This document shows positions 1-11,975 of a stretch of 64,000 bases of DNA, in pieces. Source of the stretch: Podaxis mareebaensis (lineage: Eukaryota > Basidiomycota > Agaricomycetes > Agaricales > Agaricaceae); assembly GCA_018524725.1 (NCBI GenBank), contig JAEUWP010000436.1, forward strand, positions 372,001 to 436,000, written 5' to 3'. Each line of letters begins with the position of its first letter. The stretch's first letter is position 1. A program made the translations under genes and the position numbers. The notes below the pieces were generated by a model. The model worked only from the letters and a program-made list of their open reading frames with translations, was not told where the DNA came from and did no database searches.

Positions 1-3000
1 GCTTCACGCTCGCGTCCTCTACCCTGGCCCCCGATCCGCCACGACAGTGAACCCTGTGCTCACGAGTACCCTTAGATCATTTATGAACCCAAAGTCAAGT
101 ACCATGAAGGTGACAAACAACCACCCCGGATATCAGACTCATTATGTGGTTGGCTGCCACCGCTATTACACACCAAGGAACCAGAGCTCCTGGACAAAAT
201 TGGTCTCGATGCCGTTGCCTTCTTGCGTTTTCTTCGTCTCATGCGATGGCTTTTCACTGGTATCGCCGGCCTTACGTGCGCTATTCTCATCCCAATCAAT
301 GTGGTCTACAACCTTCAGCATGTCCCTGCCAAACGCCGCGACATCCTCAGCATGCTCACCATCCGCGACGTCTCTGGCTCATTCCTCTATGCCCACGTCG
401 TCGTAACATACCTCATTACGTTCCTCATCATATTCTGCGTCCATATTCATTGGAAGAAGATGGTCATGCTCCGACATGCGTGGTTCCGCTCGCCCGAGTA
501 TCTACAATCGTTCTACGCGCGGACATTGCAAGTTACGGGGGTGCCGAGAAAGTACCAGACTGATGAAGGACTCAAGGCCATCTTCGAGGGCTTGGGTGTG
601 CCCTATCCCACGACTAGCGTGCATATTGGTAGGAAGGTTGGAAATCTCCCAGATATGATTGATTATCATAACCAAACCGTGAGGGAGTTTGAGGAGGTGT
701 TGGTCAAGTATTTGAAAGGAGGCAGGATCAGGTCGAAGCGGCCTACTATTAGGATTGGTGGGACTTGCGGGTGTGGGGGTGTCAAGAGGGATGCGATTGA
801 GTTTTACACGTGGGTATTTTTCGTTTCGCTTTTGCTTGGGACAGGTGTTGATCCCCTTGTGTAGTGCTAAGCTCAAACGCACTGAGGCTGCCATTGAGGA
901 ATGTCGTGCTCAAATTGATACTCGCAAGGCTGAGAATTATGGGTTCGCCAGTATGGCCGCTGTACCCTATGCTCACATTGTCGCCAAGATGCTGGAAGGC
1001 AAACACCCGAAGGGAACCACGATCGATTTGGCGCCGAACCCCAAGGACATCGTGAGTAACTCGGCTTCGCTGTAGTGTAGCTCAACTCATAAAAACACTA
1101 CAGATCTGGAGCAACATGAACAAGACCGATGGTGAACTTGCTCGCAAGAAAACCATTGGCTTCCTCTGGCTCTGCCTCGTCTGCTTCTTCAACACTGTTC
1201 CCCTGTTCATTATCTCCATTTTGGCTAACTTGGATTCGGTACAGTCCACCCGCACTGTCACTGTTGAGAGCTATCCTGATATAAATCATTTGACAGTTAC
1301 GAGCATACGTCCCATTCCTGCAAAACTGGTTCGATGCGAACGAGTTCTCATTCGCGTTTGTCTCTGGTGTGTTGCCACCCGCCATCTCCGGTCTCTTTGG
1401 CTTCTTCCTGCCCATCATTATGCGATGGTTGACCAAGGTACCTAATGTTGCTCATCCAACTGAATTGACAACTGAATGTTTGATGAAATCACGCGCAGTA
1501 CATGGGAGCACTCACACACTCGAGTCTTGACCGAGCCGTCATTGCACGCTACTTTGCGTTCTTGGTTATCAGTCAGCTTGTAATCTTCACGTTGATTGGT
1601 GTCATCTTTAGTGAGTGTTTATTTTATTTTTTGCGTTGTTAGAGGTTGAGCTCATGCTTTGATTGGATAGACTCGGTCAGGGAGATCATTGAGCAAATTG
1701 GTAAACGGGCAAGTATTCAGGAGATTTTGGACAACCTTCACAGTAGGCCTCCTTGCCATTTAATCTTAATTATAGTATTTTGACATTTTTTCAGCGTTGC
1801 CGGATACGGTCAACAGGACGTATATTAACCAAGCCTCATACTGGTTGACATTTTTCCCGTGAGTATATACCCCTACTTTCGTTTTGTTTTGAGAATACTA
1901 ATTTGGTCCAGACTGCGTGGATTCTTGGCGCTCTTTGATCTCGCCCAGATTGTGAACCTTGTATGGATCTCGTTCAAGACTCAGTAAGTATCCAGTCTCT
2001 AGAGCTGTGACTTGGCCTTAAACACGTATCTAGTGTCTTTGGTCGTACCCCTCGTGATATCCGTGAATGGACGCAACCTCCTGAGTTCCAATATGCCATC
2101 TACTAGTAAGTGCTCATCCAGTAGTATTTCTCGGCACTGTTCTGACTTTACCTTCTTCAGCTCCAATATTGTAAGTATGATCGCAATCTTACAGGACCAG
2201 AAGGTTGATTCTTCGTTGTTAGCTTTTCATGGGCGCCGTCGGTCTGGTCTTCGCCCCTCTCGCCCCCCTCGTCGTTGTCGCTGCTGCTATTGTGTTCTGG
2301 ATGAGCTCCTGGGTATACAAGTATCAGCTGATGTTCGTCTTTGTTTCCAAAGTTGAGAGCGGTGGGGTACGTTGGTCGCTTCTCGTTGTTGTGCCAAAAT
2401 CCTCATCCCCTCGTAGCGCATATGGAACGTTGTCATCAACCGTCTCCTTGCCTGTGTTGTTCTCATGCAGTTGCTGATGATCCTCAGTATGTCGTGTAAT
2501 CGTGCATATATGCGCTTCCTTTGTTGACAAATTTACTCCCAGCTGTTGGCCTACAGTACCGCTTCAGCTCCTTTCAATGGGTTTCCACTGTCCCTCCCAT
2601 ACTCATTGTTGTGGCCTACAAGATCTACATCAACCGTACCTTCCTCCCCCGGTTCACTTACTTCTCCCCCACCGAGGAGGAACTTCGCCAAGCCAAAGTT
2701 CACTCCGAGAGGGCTGACAACAAGGGTCACAGGCTCGAGAAGCGTTTCGGCCACCCCGCGTTGAACATGGAGTTGTTCACACCTATGTTGCATGCCAAGA
2801 TGATGCCGCTTCTCGGTCAAGTGTACTCTGGCAAGATCAATAACGATAAGGCCAAATTGGAAGAGTACGGTGGACGGAAAATGGATGCACAAATCGTGCC
2901 TGGCGGCATCAGGATCGCGGCTATTAGCCAAAGCGAACTGGAGTATGATCCTATTCTCTACCAGCGCGACAGAGGAGAGCTGGACTGGGATCAGCGGTCG

Positions 3001-3747
3001 ATTGCGTCTACAGCCTTCATGGATGGCGCGTCTACACTGCAAACCAACAAGTCACAGTATTACGCCAACACCAGCACGACGAAACTTGCCGGCTATGATG
3101 CGTACCTCGCCAACGGACCTGGCGGGCTTACTATGAGCCCATCGGACATCGAAATGACGCCTATAGACTCTATGCAAGAACCCCTCCTTAGCCCTCGGGG
3201 ATACGAGCATCACCAAGGATTCACTTCTCAGCAGACACTAGTCCCGGATACACCACCCCAATTATACCAATTCAGCAACGCATCACGCGAAGCACCCCTA
3301 CATCGTCCTCAAGAACGACCATATTCCCCTAGTCCCTCATACCACACAGATCCCCATTACCATAATGCTCGGTCTACGCCTACGCCTACACCTGGTCAAC
3401 ATGTCTCGCACCCTTCGCAACAGTGGAGTTCAAGCGGCCACGGACATGTACCAAGGCAACAATCGCAGCAGTGGGGCAATGCCTCCCCAGTGTCGCGTCA
3501 TTCGCCCCAACAGCCCTCGCAACAGTGGAGCATGGCTGGAGTCGGGGCTGCAAGACATCAGCAGGATCCTAGTCAGCAGTGGGGTAACATGTCGCGGTCA
3601 GGTACACCAGTGCAAGGGGGTGTAGCACAGGCGCAGGGATACCATTCTTCGCAGCCGTCTCTGCAGTGGCAACAGCAACAGCAACAGGCGAGACAGGCGA
3701 GTGGGAATAATTTAGCGGGACGGGGGACCTATGGACGAGGTTATTGA
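1..3747 (+). CDS. CSC1/OSCA-like (DUF221) channel, 5'-partial
   Basis: Member of the fungal CSC1/RSN1_7TM family, which are osmosensitive or mechanosensitive calcium-permeable cation channels of the plasma membrane or endomembranes. The N-terminal membrane segment lies before the window and the exon boundary within the first 75 bases is unclear. From 76 the reading is clean through 13 exons (76-809, 865-1051, 1104-1238, 1297-1437, 1499-1610, 1671-1742, 1795-1858, 1912-1983, 2034-2105, 2161-2170, 2223-2366, 2417-2486, 2543-3747), giving 1005 residues. The cytosolic PHM7-type loop comes first (GDKQPPRISDS, YHNQTVREFEEVL). It is followed by many hydrophobic segments, including FAPLAPLVVVAAAIVFW, and the conserved FGHPALNMELFTPMLH stretch. 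The last ~200 residues are Gln/Ser-rich with five S(Q/L)QW repeats. Exon 2161-2170 is only 10 nt. An inverted paralogue lies at 25658-29238. The family call is firm; transport selectivity is inferred from the family only. Confidence 0.9.
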
Positions 3748-5639
3748 TTGATCCTTCCATTCGGACACTTTTAACTTAGATTTGGATTCGGATTTGACGT
3801 TTTGAAGAAAAATTCACGGCACAGTTGTCCTTCCTTTGTGTACTAGTCCTGTCGTTTACACCGCACCATACGTATAATCCTCGTCGCACAAGAACTTCCT
3901 TGCTTATTTCACTCATCCCCTTTATATACTGACACGATTTCATACTTATCTTTCATTTCTCTTTCTTTCTTGCATTTTCTTGGATAGCCCCGCTGACAGT
4001 TGTAACAGCCGAAGTGCCTTTTTGATATCTAGTAGCAGCGTACTGTATTGGTTTTTTTGATATCCTGTCCCCATTTCTCTCCTTTTTGGCGTTCCTATGT
4101 GGCGAGGACTCTTATTGATCTGCTTGGTTTGGGACGACAGTTGTTTCCTTGCATTTCTATAAAAGAAAATAGACTCGTTTTACGAAGGACCAGCTTCTTG
4201 TGACTGGAGAATATGTAGTGAGAATATGAATAAAAGCGGGCGGTGCGTATATTAGGACAGTGTTGTAAAGATAAATGAAGTGCGAATCATTAGTTACTTT
4301 GTCCTCGTAAGAGGCCAATTGAACGTCTACATTACCTGGCTTGAAGCTGGTCAGCCCTTATGATATCTTAGATGATAAATGGTTCACGAGCTGATTGGGT
4401 ATGTACGACAAATTGGATGTGAAGGCAGCAGGGATAAAACTAGTAAGTCATCGATAAGACACCCAGAGTAGGAAGTAAAAAGGGTGGAACCTGTAGTACA
4501 TCGGTTCACCCTTCGAAATGTCGATGCCCCACAGCCCTCCTTCGTAGCGAGCGAGCGATCCTCTCAACAGAGGGGCATATATGGCAGATGCTTCGCGGAC
4601 GATTCTCGAATGTCAGAGGGGCGGAAGCGAAGCAGAAGCTCTGGTTTGGCACAATTCCTCCCCCATGTTTCACCTTGATGGGACCCAACAATAGGAGGGG
4701 TTTACAAAATTCCGTACGTGGTGCATAGCATATATTGAGATCCCAAGGGGGTTCACCCCTTATTTCCCCGACCTTTGGCAACCCAAGCAGCTATAGAAGA
4801 ACTTATGATTGCGCTAGTCCAGGAAAATCATCGTGACGAGCCGGAAAACAGGTGCTGATACCGAAGCCACATCTGCTGCAAGACAAGGGGGCGCATACGT
4901 CGAGTACGGGCTTGAGACTTGGCCATGTTCCCTCCGCGAGGGGTTGCTGAAGAGAAGTAGGCTCGATAGCGGAAATATTTTGCGCTACCTGTAAGCCCTT
5001 TGCAGTGCAACCTCTTTTCGCGGAAATGAGCCCAAACATTCGCATGAGTCCTCGGCTGTACGTCATCATTCACGCTTCCCCTACTCGTTGCAGGGACACC
5101 TTGTGTTTTGGGCAGAACTTTGGCTCAGAGGTTTCCCAGAGATGTATGTCCCCCAGAATCCGGGACCCTAGGGGGGTGTCAAAATATCGGCACTTTCGTC
5201 GGCGACGAACGAGGTGCGGTAACCTCGAAGGGGTTTGTGCAGATCGGTCTACGTGAGAGGCTTTCGGTTGTCCCAAACCGATGGTACGTAGAAATTAAAT
5301 GTGCGTGGGTCGTGTTCCGTCTGTCGGATGGATTTGGGCCAGTTGATCGGCTGATCGGACATGGTTAAGTACTTAAGTAAGGGGAATATCAATTCCAGCC
5401 TAGCGCTCAAGTCGTAGACAGACAGTGAATGTTGGAATGATGTAGTTGTGTGTCAAACCACAGCTCAGATTTTCGGAGTTCTCGGATGTGTCTTGCGGAT
5501 GGAGGGGAAGCATCGCGCGCACTCATGCTAGTGGCGGAGGACAATGACCACGTGGGGAGTGACAGGAGGATTGTTCTCCGAATTGTTCATTTTATTTTCC
5601 CTGTCCTCTCTTTCACCATAGCCCTCATCCTTCTGCAAG
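3748..5639. other. Intergenic spacer, no gene seen
   Basis: About 1.9 kb between two genes on the same strand. It should hold the 3' UTR of the CSC1-like gene and the promoter of the ATPase gene. Only short unconvincing reading frames are present. I see no repeat, tRNA or recognisable protein fragment. A pyrimidine-rich tract at about 3900-3975 is typical of fungal 3' regions. Confidence 0.5.
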
Positions 5640-8342
5640 ATGGCCTCGCTACGAAGGCTGGTTCTTCCTGCTGCGAGCCGTCATCCGCGTCTAATTTCTA
5701 TCCACCACGTCCCTAAATATGGCCCCAAGACCAAAATACATGCTCTCAGAAGTCGTTCTGTCCATACTCCTGTTAATGATAATGACCCAGCCCCTTCTCC
5801 AACCCCGAAACCAAAACCAACAACCCCTCCCAAAACCCACTCCCATCCACAACCTCGCCATGAAGTACAAGAGCGTACCGAATCCCTGAGCGTTCCTGGG
5901 TTCAATCCACCCGGAGGCGGAGGAGGTCCCGGTCCAGGAGGCAGTAGCGTATTCCAGATCACTCGTTCGCCGATGTTCGACGCGGCATTGACCACGATCA
6001 TTGGTCTGGGCATGGGTGAGTAGTCGAAACTGTGGGTAGGCGCTCTAGCTGATTAACCCGACACCAGTATTTGTTGGCGGCATCGCTTATGTGAGGTGGT
6101 ACAAGAAGAACGTACTCGACAAGGTCTGCTATAATACCCCGCACTAGTCCGTGTATCCTGTTTAACTCTTTCAAGATTGAAGCCGCCTTTGGTCCCGGTT
6201 ACGACCCTGCTCTTGAGCTTGCCAAGCAACATACCAAGCGCCCGCCCATTGACGAGGATTTTGACGGCGAATCTCACGAGGTTTACGAGGACGGGCCATG
6301 GACGATAGAATTACGCAGAAAGGAGCAGGACTTCATTGATTCTATTGTCCACGGCAAGGAGCCAGGGCACTACTTCATGTTACTAGGGCCAAAGGTGGTA
6401 TACCTTCCACGATCATCGTCCTCGTCGTGTTGAACTCCTGTCTAGGGCTCAGGCAAGGGTTCCATGATATTCCAATCTATGGCAGCATGTCAGGCTGAAG
6501 GCGTTTCCATGCTCGACGCTCACCCTGACCTGGAAGTGTTCCGTCTACGGCTTGGGAAGGCTCTCAACTATGAATTTAACGAGGACTCCCAGACGGGACT
6601 GTTCCAAAGGCGGGATCCTAGAGAAGGTTCGTTATTATGCTTACTGGACAAGGTCAAGTAAACTGACCCATTGCTACTAGGAGGACCGGGTCTTGACATC
6701 GAGAGAGGTAACGACCGGATTTCATGCCCTGGGTTTATGCTAACCACCCCGTACAGCCTTCAACAAACTGGAGAAAGTTGCCCTTCGCGTCTCTCGGAAG
6801 ACTGGCCGGCCTCTCGTCCTCATTGTCAACAATGTACACCTCTTCAAGAACGACGATGAAGGACGCAACATGCTTTTACAGCTTCAACAAAAGGCAGAAG
6901 CTTGGGCCGCCAGCGGTACACCCATCTCACCCACTTCTTTTCGAAAACTAAACGACCCTTTCCTCGCTCTTAGGTATTTTGACCATGATACTTAGCTCGT
7001 AAGATGACTTGCCGCTTTGGAGTCGCACTACTCTCACGGCTTGCTCTAAGGGATGATTTCTGGCCTTACCATTTCATGCGTGAGTAATCTTTTTGACCCT
7101 ATCTGCCTGTCACTGAACTCCATTGGATAGGGAGAACCGGTACCCGAATGCACGTACGTTGTCTGTTTTCCTTCACTTCTGGGTGTTCACGTCCATCATA
7201 TAAGACGGTTTCTATCACTGACCTGAGGAACAGCGAAGCCAAGCACGCACTGCAGCGCCTACGCATGTCCCTCAGCCGACGTGCAGCCAGTCAAGAACTT
7301 TTGCAAGAAGTCGTGGATATGGTTGGTGGAAGGCTGTCGTATCTGAACAAGGTATGTTAATGCCTACTCCCTTGGGGCGTGATTATCCACTTTCAAGTCC
7401 CAGGTCTCCAGATCACCCGACATGAAACAGATGGCTAAGCATATGCTGAGTGTCGAGAAGGAGTGGCTGTTGAGTCAAATTGGTGTGTACATTGTATCCC
7501 TCGTTTGGACCTAGTTTCAAGCCATCATTCTTGCAGGCCTGATTCCCGATTGCGATGACGATGTTATGGATGAGGTGAGTGCCGGTGATAATTAAATAGT
7601 TCGGACGATAGCTGACTCAAGATTCTCTCAGCAAAAATGGAGCTCTTGCTCATGGTTGCTTCTCAAAGAATTCGTCAAGCTGCGTAAGGAGCAAGAGGAG
7701 GAGAGGGAAAATGCTCTCAAGGCCGGTATTCTGGACCCAGAGGATCTCCCGGACTTGCCCATGCCGAAGATTTCTTACGTCCGTCGTCTTTTCTACTCTA
7801 CCCCTCTGCTTGTGGGCCTGACAGTGACATGACGCAGGGAAAATGTCGACAAATTATGACACGGACGGATTTCATGGAAGGTCGTTTGGTTTCCCTTATT
7901 AGGACCGAGAATATAGAAGGCTAACTTGATTTTTGTCCCGTAGAACTTGACCGTCTCAACATTATCTCAATTGACGTATGTCAAATTGGTCGGTTGTTCG
8001 TCTTGTTACCTTCATTGACGATGATATATAGATCCACCACGATGTTCGACCCGACTCCATGCTAATTCTCCATGCTGCTCGAGAAGTCTGCGAGGAGGAA
8101 GGATTTGACGAGGTGTTGGAGGGCGTCCGAGATAGGATCGACGAGATTGAGAGTCTGCACAGGACACGGGAGTTGACTGTGAGCACTTGCCGTTCCTTCC
8201 TATCTCTCTCTGCTAAGATATGTCCTATCCACAGTTCAAGGATCTAGAGAAAGGAGACAAGATTAATCTTTCCGTCGACAAAGGCGGCTCAGTATCTACC
8301 CTCACTTCAGGAGACTCACGTCACTTTGACGAGGATGACTGA
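5640..8342 (+). CDS. Mitochondrial AAA/P-loop ATPase-like protein
   Basis: A 611-residue protein assembled from 17 exons; the frame closes exactly. The N-terminus is rich in Arg, Ser and His with almost no acidic residues (MASLRRLVLPAASRHPRL), as in a mitochondrial presequence. It is followed by a Pro-rich linker and one probable membrane segment (IIGLGMVFVGGIAYVRW) with a basic flank. Walker A is GPKGSGKGS, split by an intron after GPK. A second nucleotide-site strand reads RPLVLIVNNVHLF, with Asn-Asn where most P-loop ATPases have Asp-Glu. The C-terminal third is helical and Glu-rich and contains DLPMPKISY. It resembles a fungal family of AAA/Orc1-like ATPases with a C-terminal winged-helix region whose role I do not know. 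Exons include 5640-6015, 6176-6394, 6446-6626, 6757-6915, 7205-7351, 7632-7778, 8032-8178 and 8235-8342. Function is unassigned; localisation is inferred. Confidence 0.75.
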
Positions 8343-9805
8343 CCTTATTCAATGATTGTTTCCATCTTTCGACTTTCACATCCGACCAGGATTTCACTCG
8401 TTTGCTTTATTCGTCAACATGCGCCTAGAGATCCCTTTACAACCGCGAAATGTGATGATTCGATATCTAACCTAGTTGCTGTTGTTTCGGTCTTCCTCTC
8501 GTATATCCCCCCCTTTTTTTTTTTAATTTCGAATCCATAGTATATAATTATATACCCCCTTCCCAATGTTGTTTCCTGCTCTCTGGTCACTTGGCGGATA
8601 TCACTGACGACTTCGACGAACAATTGGGCTGGTATGCTGCGCGGGCAAGGCATACACGAAGCTTCAACTTGTCCAGAATAGGAGCCAATTGGTCTCTCCT
8701 ACGCAAATGACTGTTCAATGTTCAAACTTTAGTTTCCCTTACCCCGCCATCAGTTCTAGGATGGGATTATATATCCAGAGTTCAAGTGTCTCGCAGGACA
8801 TCTTGGATCTCAACAACCTAGGTCAGTACTATCCAAAACCCCACTATTCATAAGTGCTCAAGACTTGCCCTTCCCATGATACTAGCGGCGACTCTACCAC
8901 TGGTCCCGTAACCTCTTCTTTCGCCTCTGGGGTACCTCTGTATCAGCCAGCGTTGTCCTGGGCTGGGTATGCCAGGTTCGAAAAAACTCCGCTATCTGCC
9001 TGCGGAAGCACTAGGCATCGTCGCGAATACGGGATCGATTTGGCGACGCTAGAGCTGGGGATCAGTTCCTATATTGTACGGCCCCTCAAGGAATCTGATT
9101 CAGACAATTCAAGATTCCTAATACCCAGAGTGCATTTTCCGCGAAGATGATATGACGCAGTTGTTCTGCTTCACCTAGAGAGAAGGACGAGTGCCACACC
9201 GTGCATATTCTTCTGCATGCCCGAAGCCGACTAATGGCCGGCAGACTCTTACTTCGATAAGATGCGAGGAATCTGGCTGCAGCATCTCTCTTCTGTCAGT
9301 GGATTTGATAGACTATATATACCTAGCCTTATCGCTGTGACTGAAATGTATGCATTCATTAGTATGGAATATATGCGATAGAATATCTCATTTCAAGGTT
9401 CAAATTGAAGAGGATCACACCAAAAGAGGGGAGAATGAGGTCCACCGACTTTCGGTCGACCGGAGCTGTTCCATTTTTATTGTCAATCCCCCACCCCAAT
9501 TTTCGCCAAAGGTTGGGAGCGAATGCTCAAACCCCTCGAGTAAACATGAGCAGGCGCACATCTACCGACCACCGTAACAATACTTAGGAGGGGAAAGGGT
9601 AACTAATATGACAAGAGAAGGAGAGAGGAAATAGAGAAGAAACGCTGTGTACTACAGGGCAATCGGGTACATATATATGCAGGACAGGAGATGAAAAGTG
9701 AGAGGGGAAGGTACGAAGATTGATAATAGTCTTGAATTGATATGTCCGCTTCGCTGATATTGAAAGATAGGGACCAAAATTCCCAATGGCACCCGGTCAA
9801 AAGCT
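8343..9805. other. Intergenic spacer between convergent genes
   Basis: About 1.46 kb between the stop codons of the ATPase gene (+) and the Nab2-like gene (-). It should contain both 3' UTRs. Pyrimidine-rich and A/T-rich runs occur near 8505-8560 and 9600-9720. No coding region or repeat family is recognised. Confidence 0.5.
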
Positions 9806-11975
9806 TCACGCAGCAGTAGCGACGGGTTTAGGTTCCTCTTTCCCATTTGTACTCGAGCTTGCATTTGCAGTCGCTTGTGCCTCCTTGATAGCCTTTTCAG
9901 CCTCGTTCTTCCTCTCTTCCAGATCCTTCACTTGTTTCTCTAGCTTCGCCTTTGGATTGTTGAATGTTACGCTCTTGTGGGGACTGGGGCCAATAGAACC
10001 TGGTTCAGGTGTGGATACGTTGACCATAGGACCGCTTGTTCCCAACCCTCGGTGGAAGGTCGTGGGCAATACACGTCCTTCCGGGTGCTGGTAAGGACAA
10101 GTCGCGCGCGTACAAGCAGCGCCGAACCGACATGGAGTAGCGTGTTGGGGATTGGATGTTGGACGGGGGTGGGTAAACATACAATTTGGTCGGGTGCATG
10201 CGAGGCCAAAACGGCAGGGTGTGGGAGTTGATGGAACATGGTGCGACACAGGAGCAGGAGCAGGTATCGGAGGTTGAGCTGCGATACATAAGTCATTGAG
10301 ATGCCCTAATTTCCCGGAATAGAAGAAAGGCGTACCAGAAGGCTTGAGAACCGCTGGGCTCACATGGGCCTTGATGCAGTCCTTATCTTTGCAGTCTTTA
10401 CCATTTTCGCAGGCTTCATTGCTAAGGACAACACCGCTCTCTGGTGTGGCAACAGGCGAAGGATGTGACCACCGACAATGTACATTGGTACACTTGAGAC
10501 CGAATTTACAGAGCGTTGGGGACTGAGGTCGTTCGGGGACAGCATAAGGAATTTGTGGAGCGGCAGGTGACGGTGCTGGTGCAACAGCGGGAATTGCGGG
10601 GGCGGGTACAGAGGGTGTGGGAGCAGCTAGTGTAGGAGCGGCGGCGGGAGAAGGTTGAGAAGGGGGATTAGATGTGGTAGTGAGGTCCAATGTTGTAACA
10701 GTGACTTCTGCCGGCTTAGGAGGTGATGATGACGCTCCAGGATGAGAACCGCCTCGACCCCTCCCAGCACCTCTGCCACCCCTTCCTCCTCCCCGACCCC
10801 TATTTGCTTGACCAACATTGTTTGGACCTCCGGGAAACATCCCCATATCTCCTGGAACGCCACCCTGTACATTAAAACCGGGCGGCGCGTTCACAAACCC
10901 TTGCATCATCCCAATCTGCGTCGAGAGTTGTTGCATAAGTGCCATATTACTCATGAACATCTCTTGCAACATAAGAGGGTTGGCCATGGCCATAGCATTC
11001 ATATCCATTCCTCCCATGGGCATTCCTGGGAATCCGCCGCCCATCATCATATTAGGTTCTGACGAACTACTGGTGATATTGTCAATCCTAGCCTGAATTT
11101 CATCGCGTTGGTGTCTGTTAGGTCCGTTAGGTCCTGCGTGGCCGCCCATACGATCTAGCAGACTGCGAGGATTGGGGCCACCTTCACGTTGCATCGCTCT
11201 AGGACCAGTTGGCAGATCAGTTCTCCGCGACTTGTTCGGGTGGTTTGGTGACGGCGAACGTGCGGATGCGGTGCGTTTTTGCGAACCAGAAGAGGTAGCT
11301 TGAGAGACAGCCTGTTGGTATATACCATTACGTGGCGGATGGGCAGGACGGTTCAAATTGTCTCGGGGTACGTGAGGAGGCTCGCGTGCGGTGGAATTCT
11401 CGCTGGGTTGAGTAGAGGGAGTCGGAAGTTGGGATTGCGGAGCAGCCTCGGGTTCACTGACGCCTTTTGCGGCTTCTGAAAACAACCAGTCTGTAAATGC
11501 AGGATCTGGATCCAAGTCAACATTATGCCACAGCACGCGAGGATGAAAGGAATTACCGAATTCCGAGCCAATTACTGCAGAGACACATTCATCAGTTATA
11601 CTTCTGTTAACAGAACAAAAGGAGTTGGGCGTGCGTACAATCTTCCAGTTCGGCTGTTATTTGAGCTGGAAACAATGTGAGTACAACTTTGAGAAACAGT
11701 GGCCATGTACATACCAGCAGACTTGTTGTTAATCACCATGATCGTGATATACTCCGCCATTACGGGATCTGACGTCCTCTTCAGTATCCTGAGGCCTGTA
11801 TTGCATCGCATATTGACTCACCAGCATCTGGACTATACCCTCGCTTCATAAGTTCGTCCTGGATGGATTGCTGCCAGAAAAGGGGGAATTATGATTCTTT
11901 TCACAGACAAAGTGAGCACAGACATACCTGCAGGGCATTTGCCCGCTCCGTACCCATAGTAAGACCGAAAGGCAT
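9806..11975 (-). CDS. NAB2: Nab2/ZC3H14-like nuclear poly(A)-binding CCCH protein
   Basis: Predicted 612-residue poly(A)-RNA-binding protein of nuclear mRNA export and tail-length control. Seven exons on the minus strand close the frame: 11928-11975, 11822-11870, 11715-11768, 11639-11665, 11557-11574, 10336-11505 and 9806-10278. The N-terminus starts MPFGLTMGTERANALQ and continues through DPVMAEYITIMVINNKS and ELEDLIGSEFDPAFTDWLF. That is the Nab2 N-terminal PWI-like fold, including its conserved FTDWLF end. A Met/Gly-rich low-complexity stretch and an RG/GRG-rich block follow. Four C-x5-C-x4-C-x3-H fingers are visible: CKFGLKCTNVHC..H, CENGKDCKDKDC..H, CRFGLACTRPNC..H and CRFGAACTRATC..H. 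Yeast Nab2 has seven fingers and human ZC3H14 five, so four may be a reduced set. The C-terminus is a charged helix. The last intron (10279-10335) is 57 bp and keeps the frame, so it is easily missed. Confidence 0.85.
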
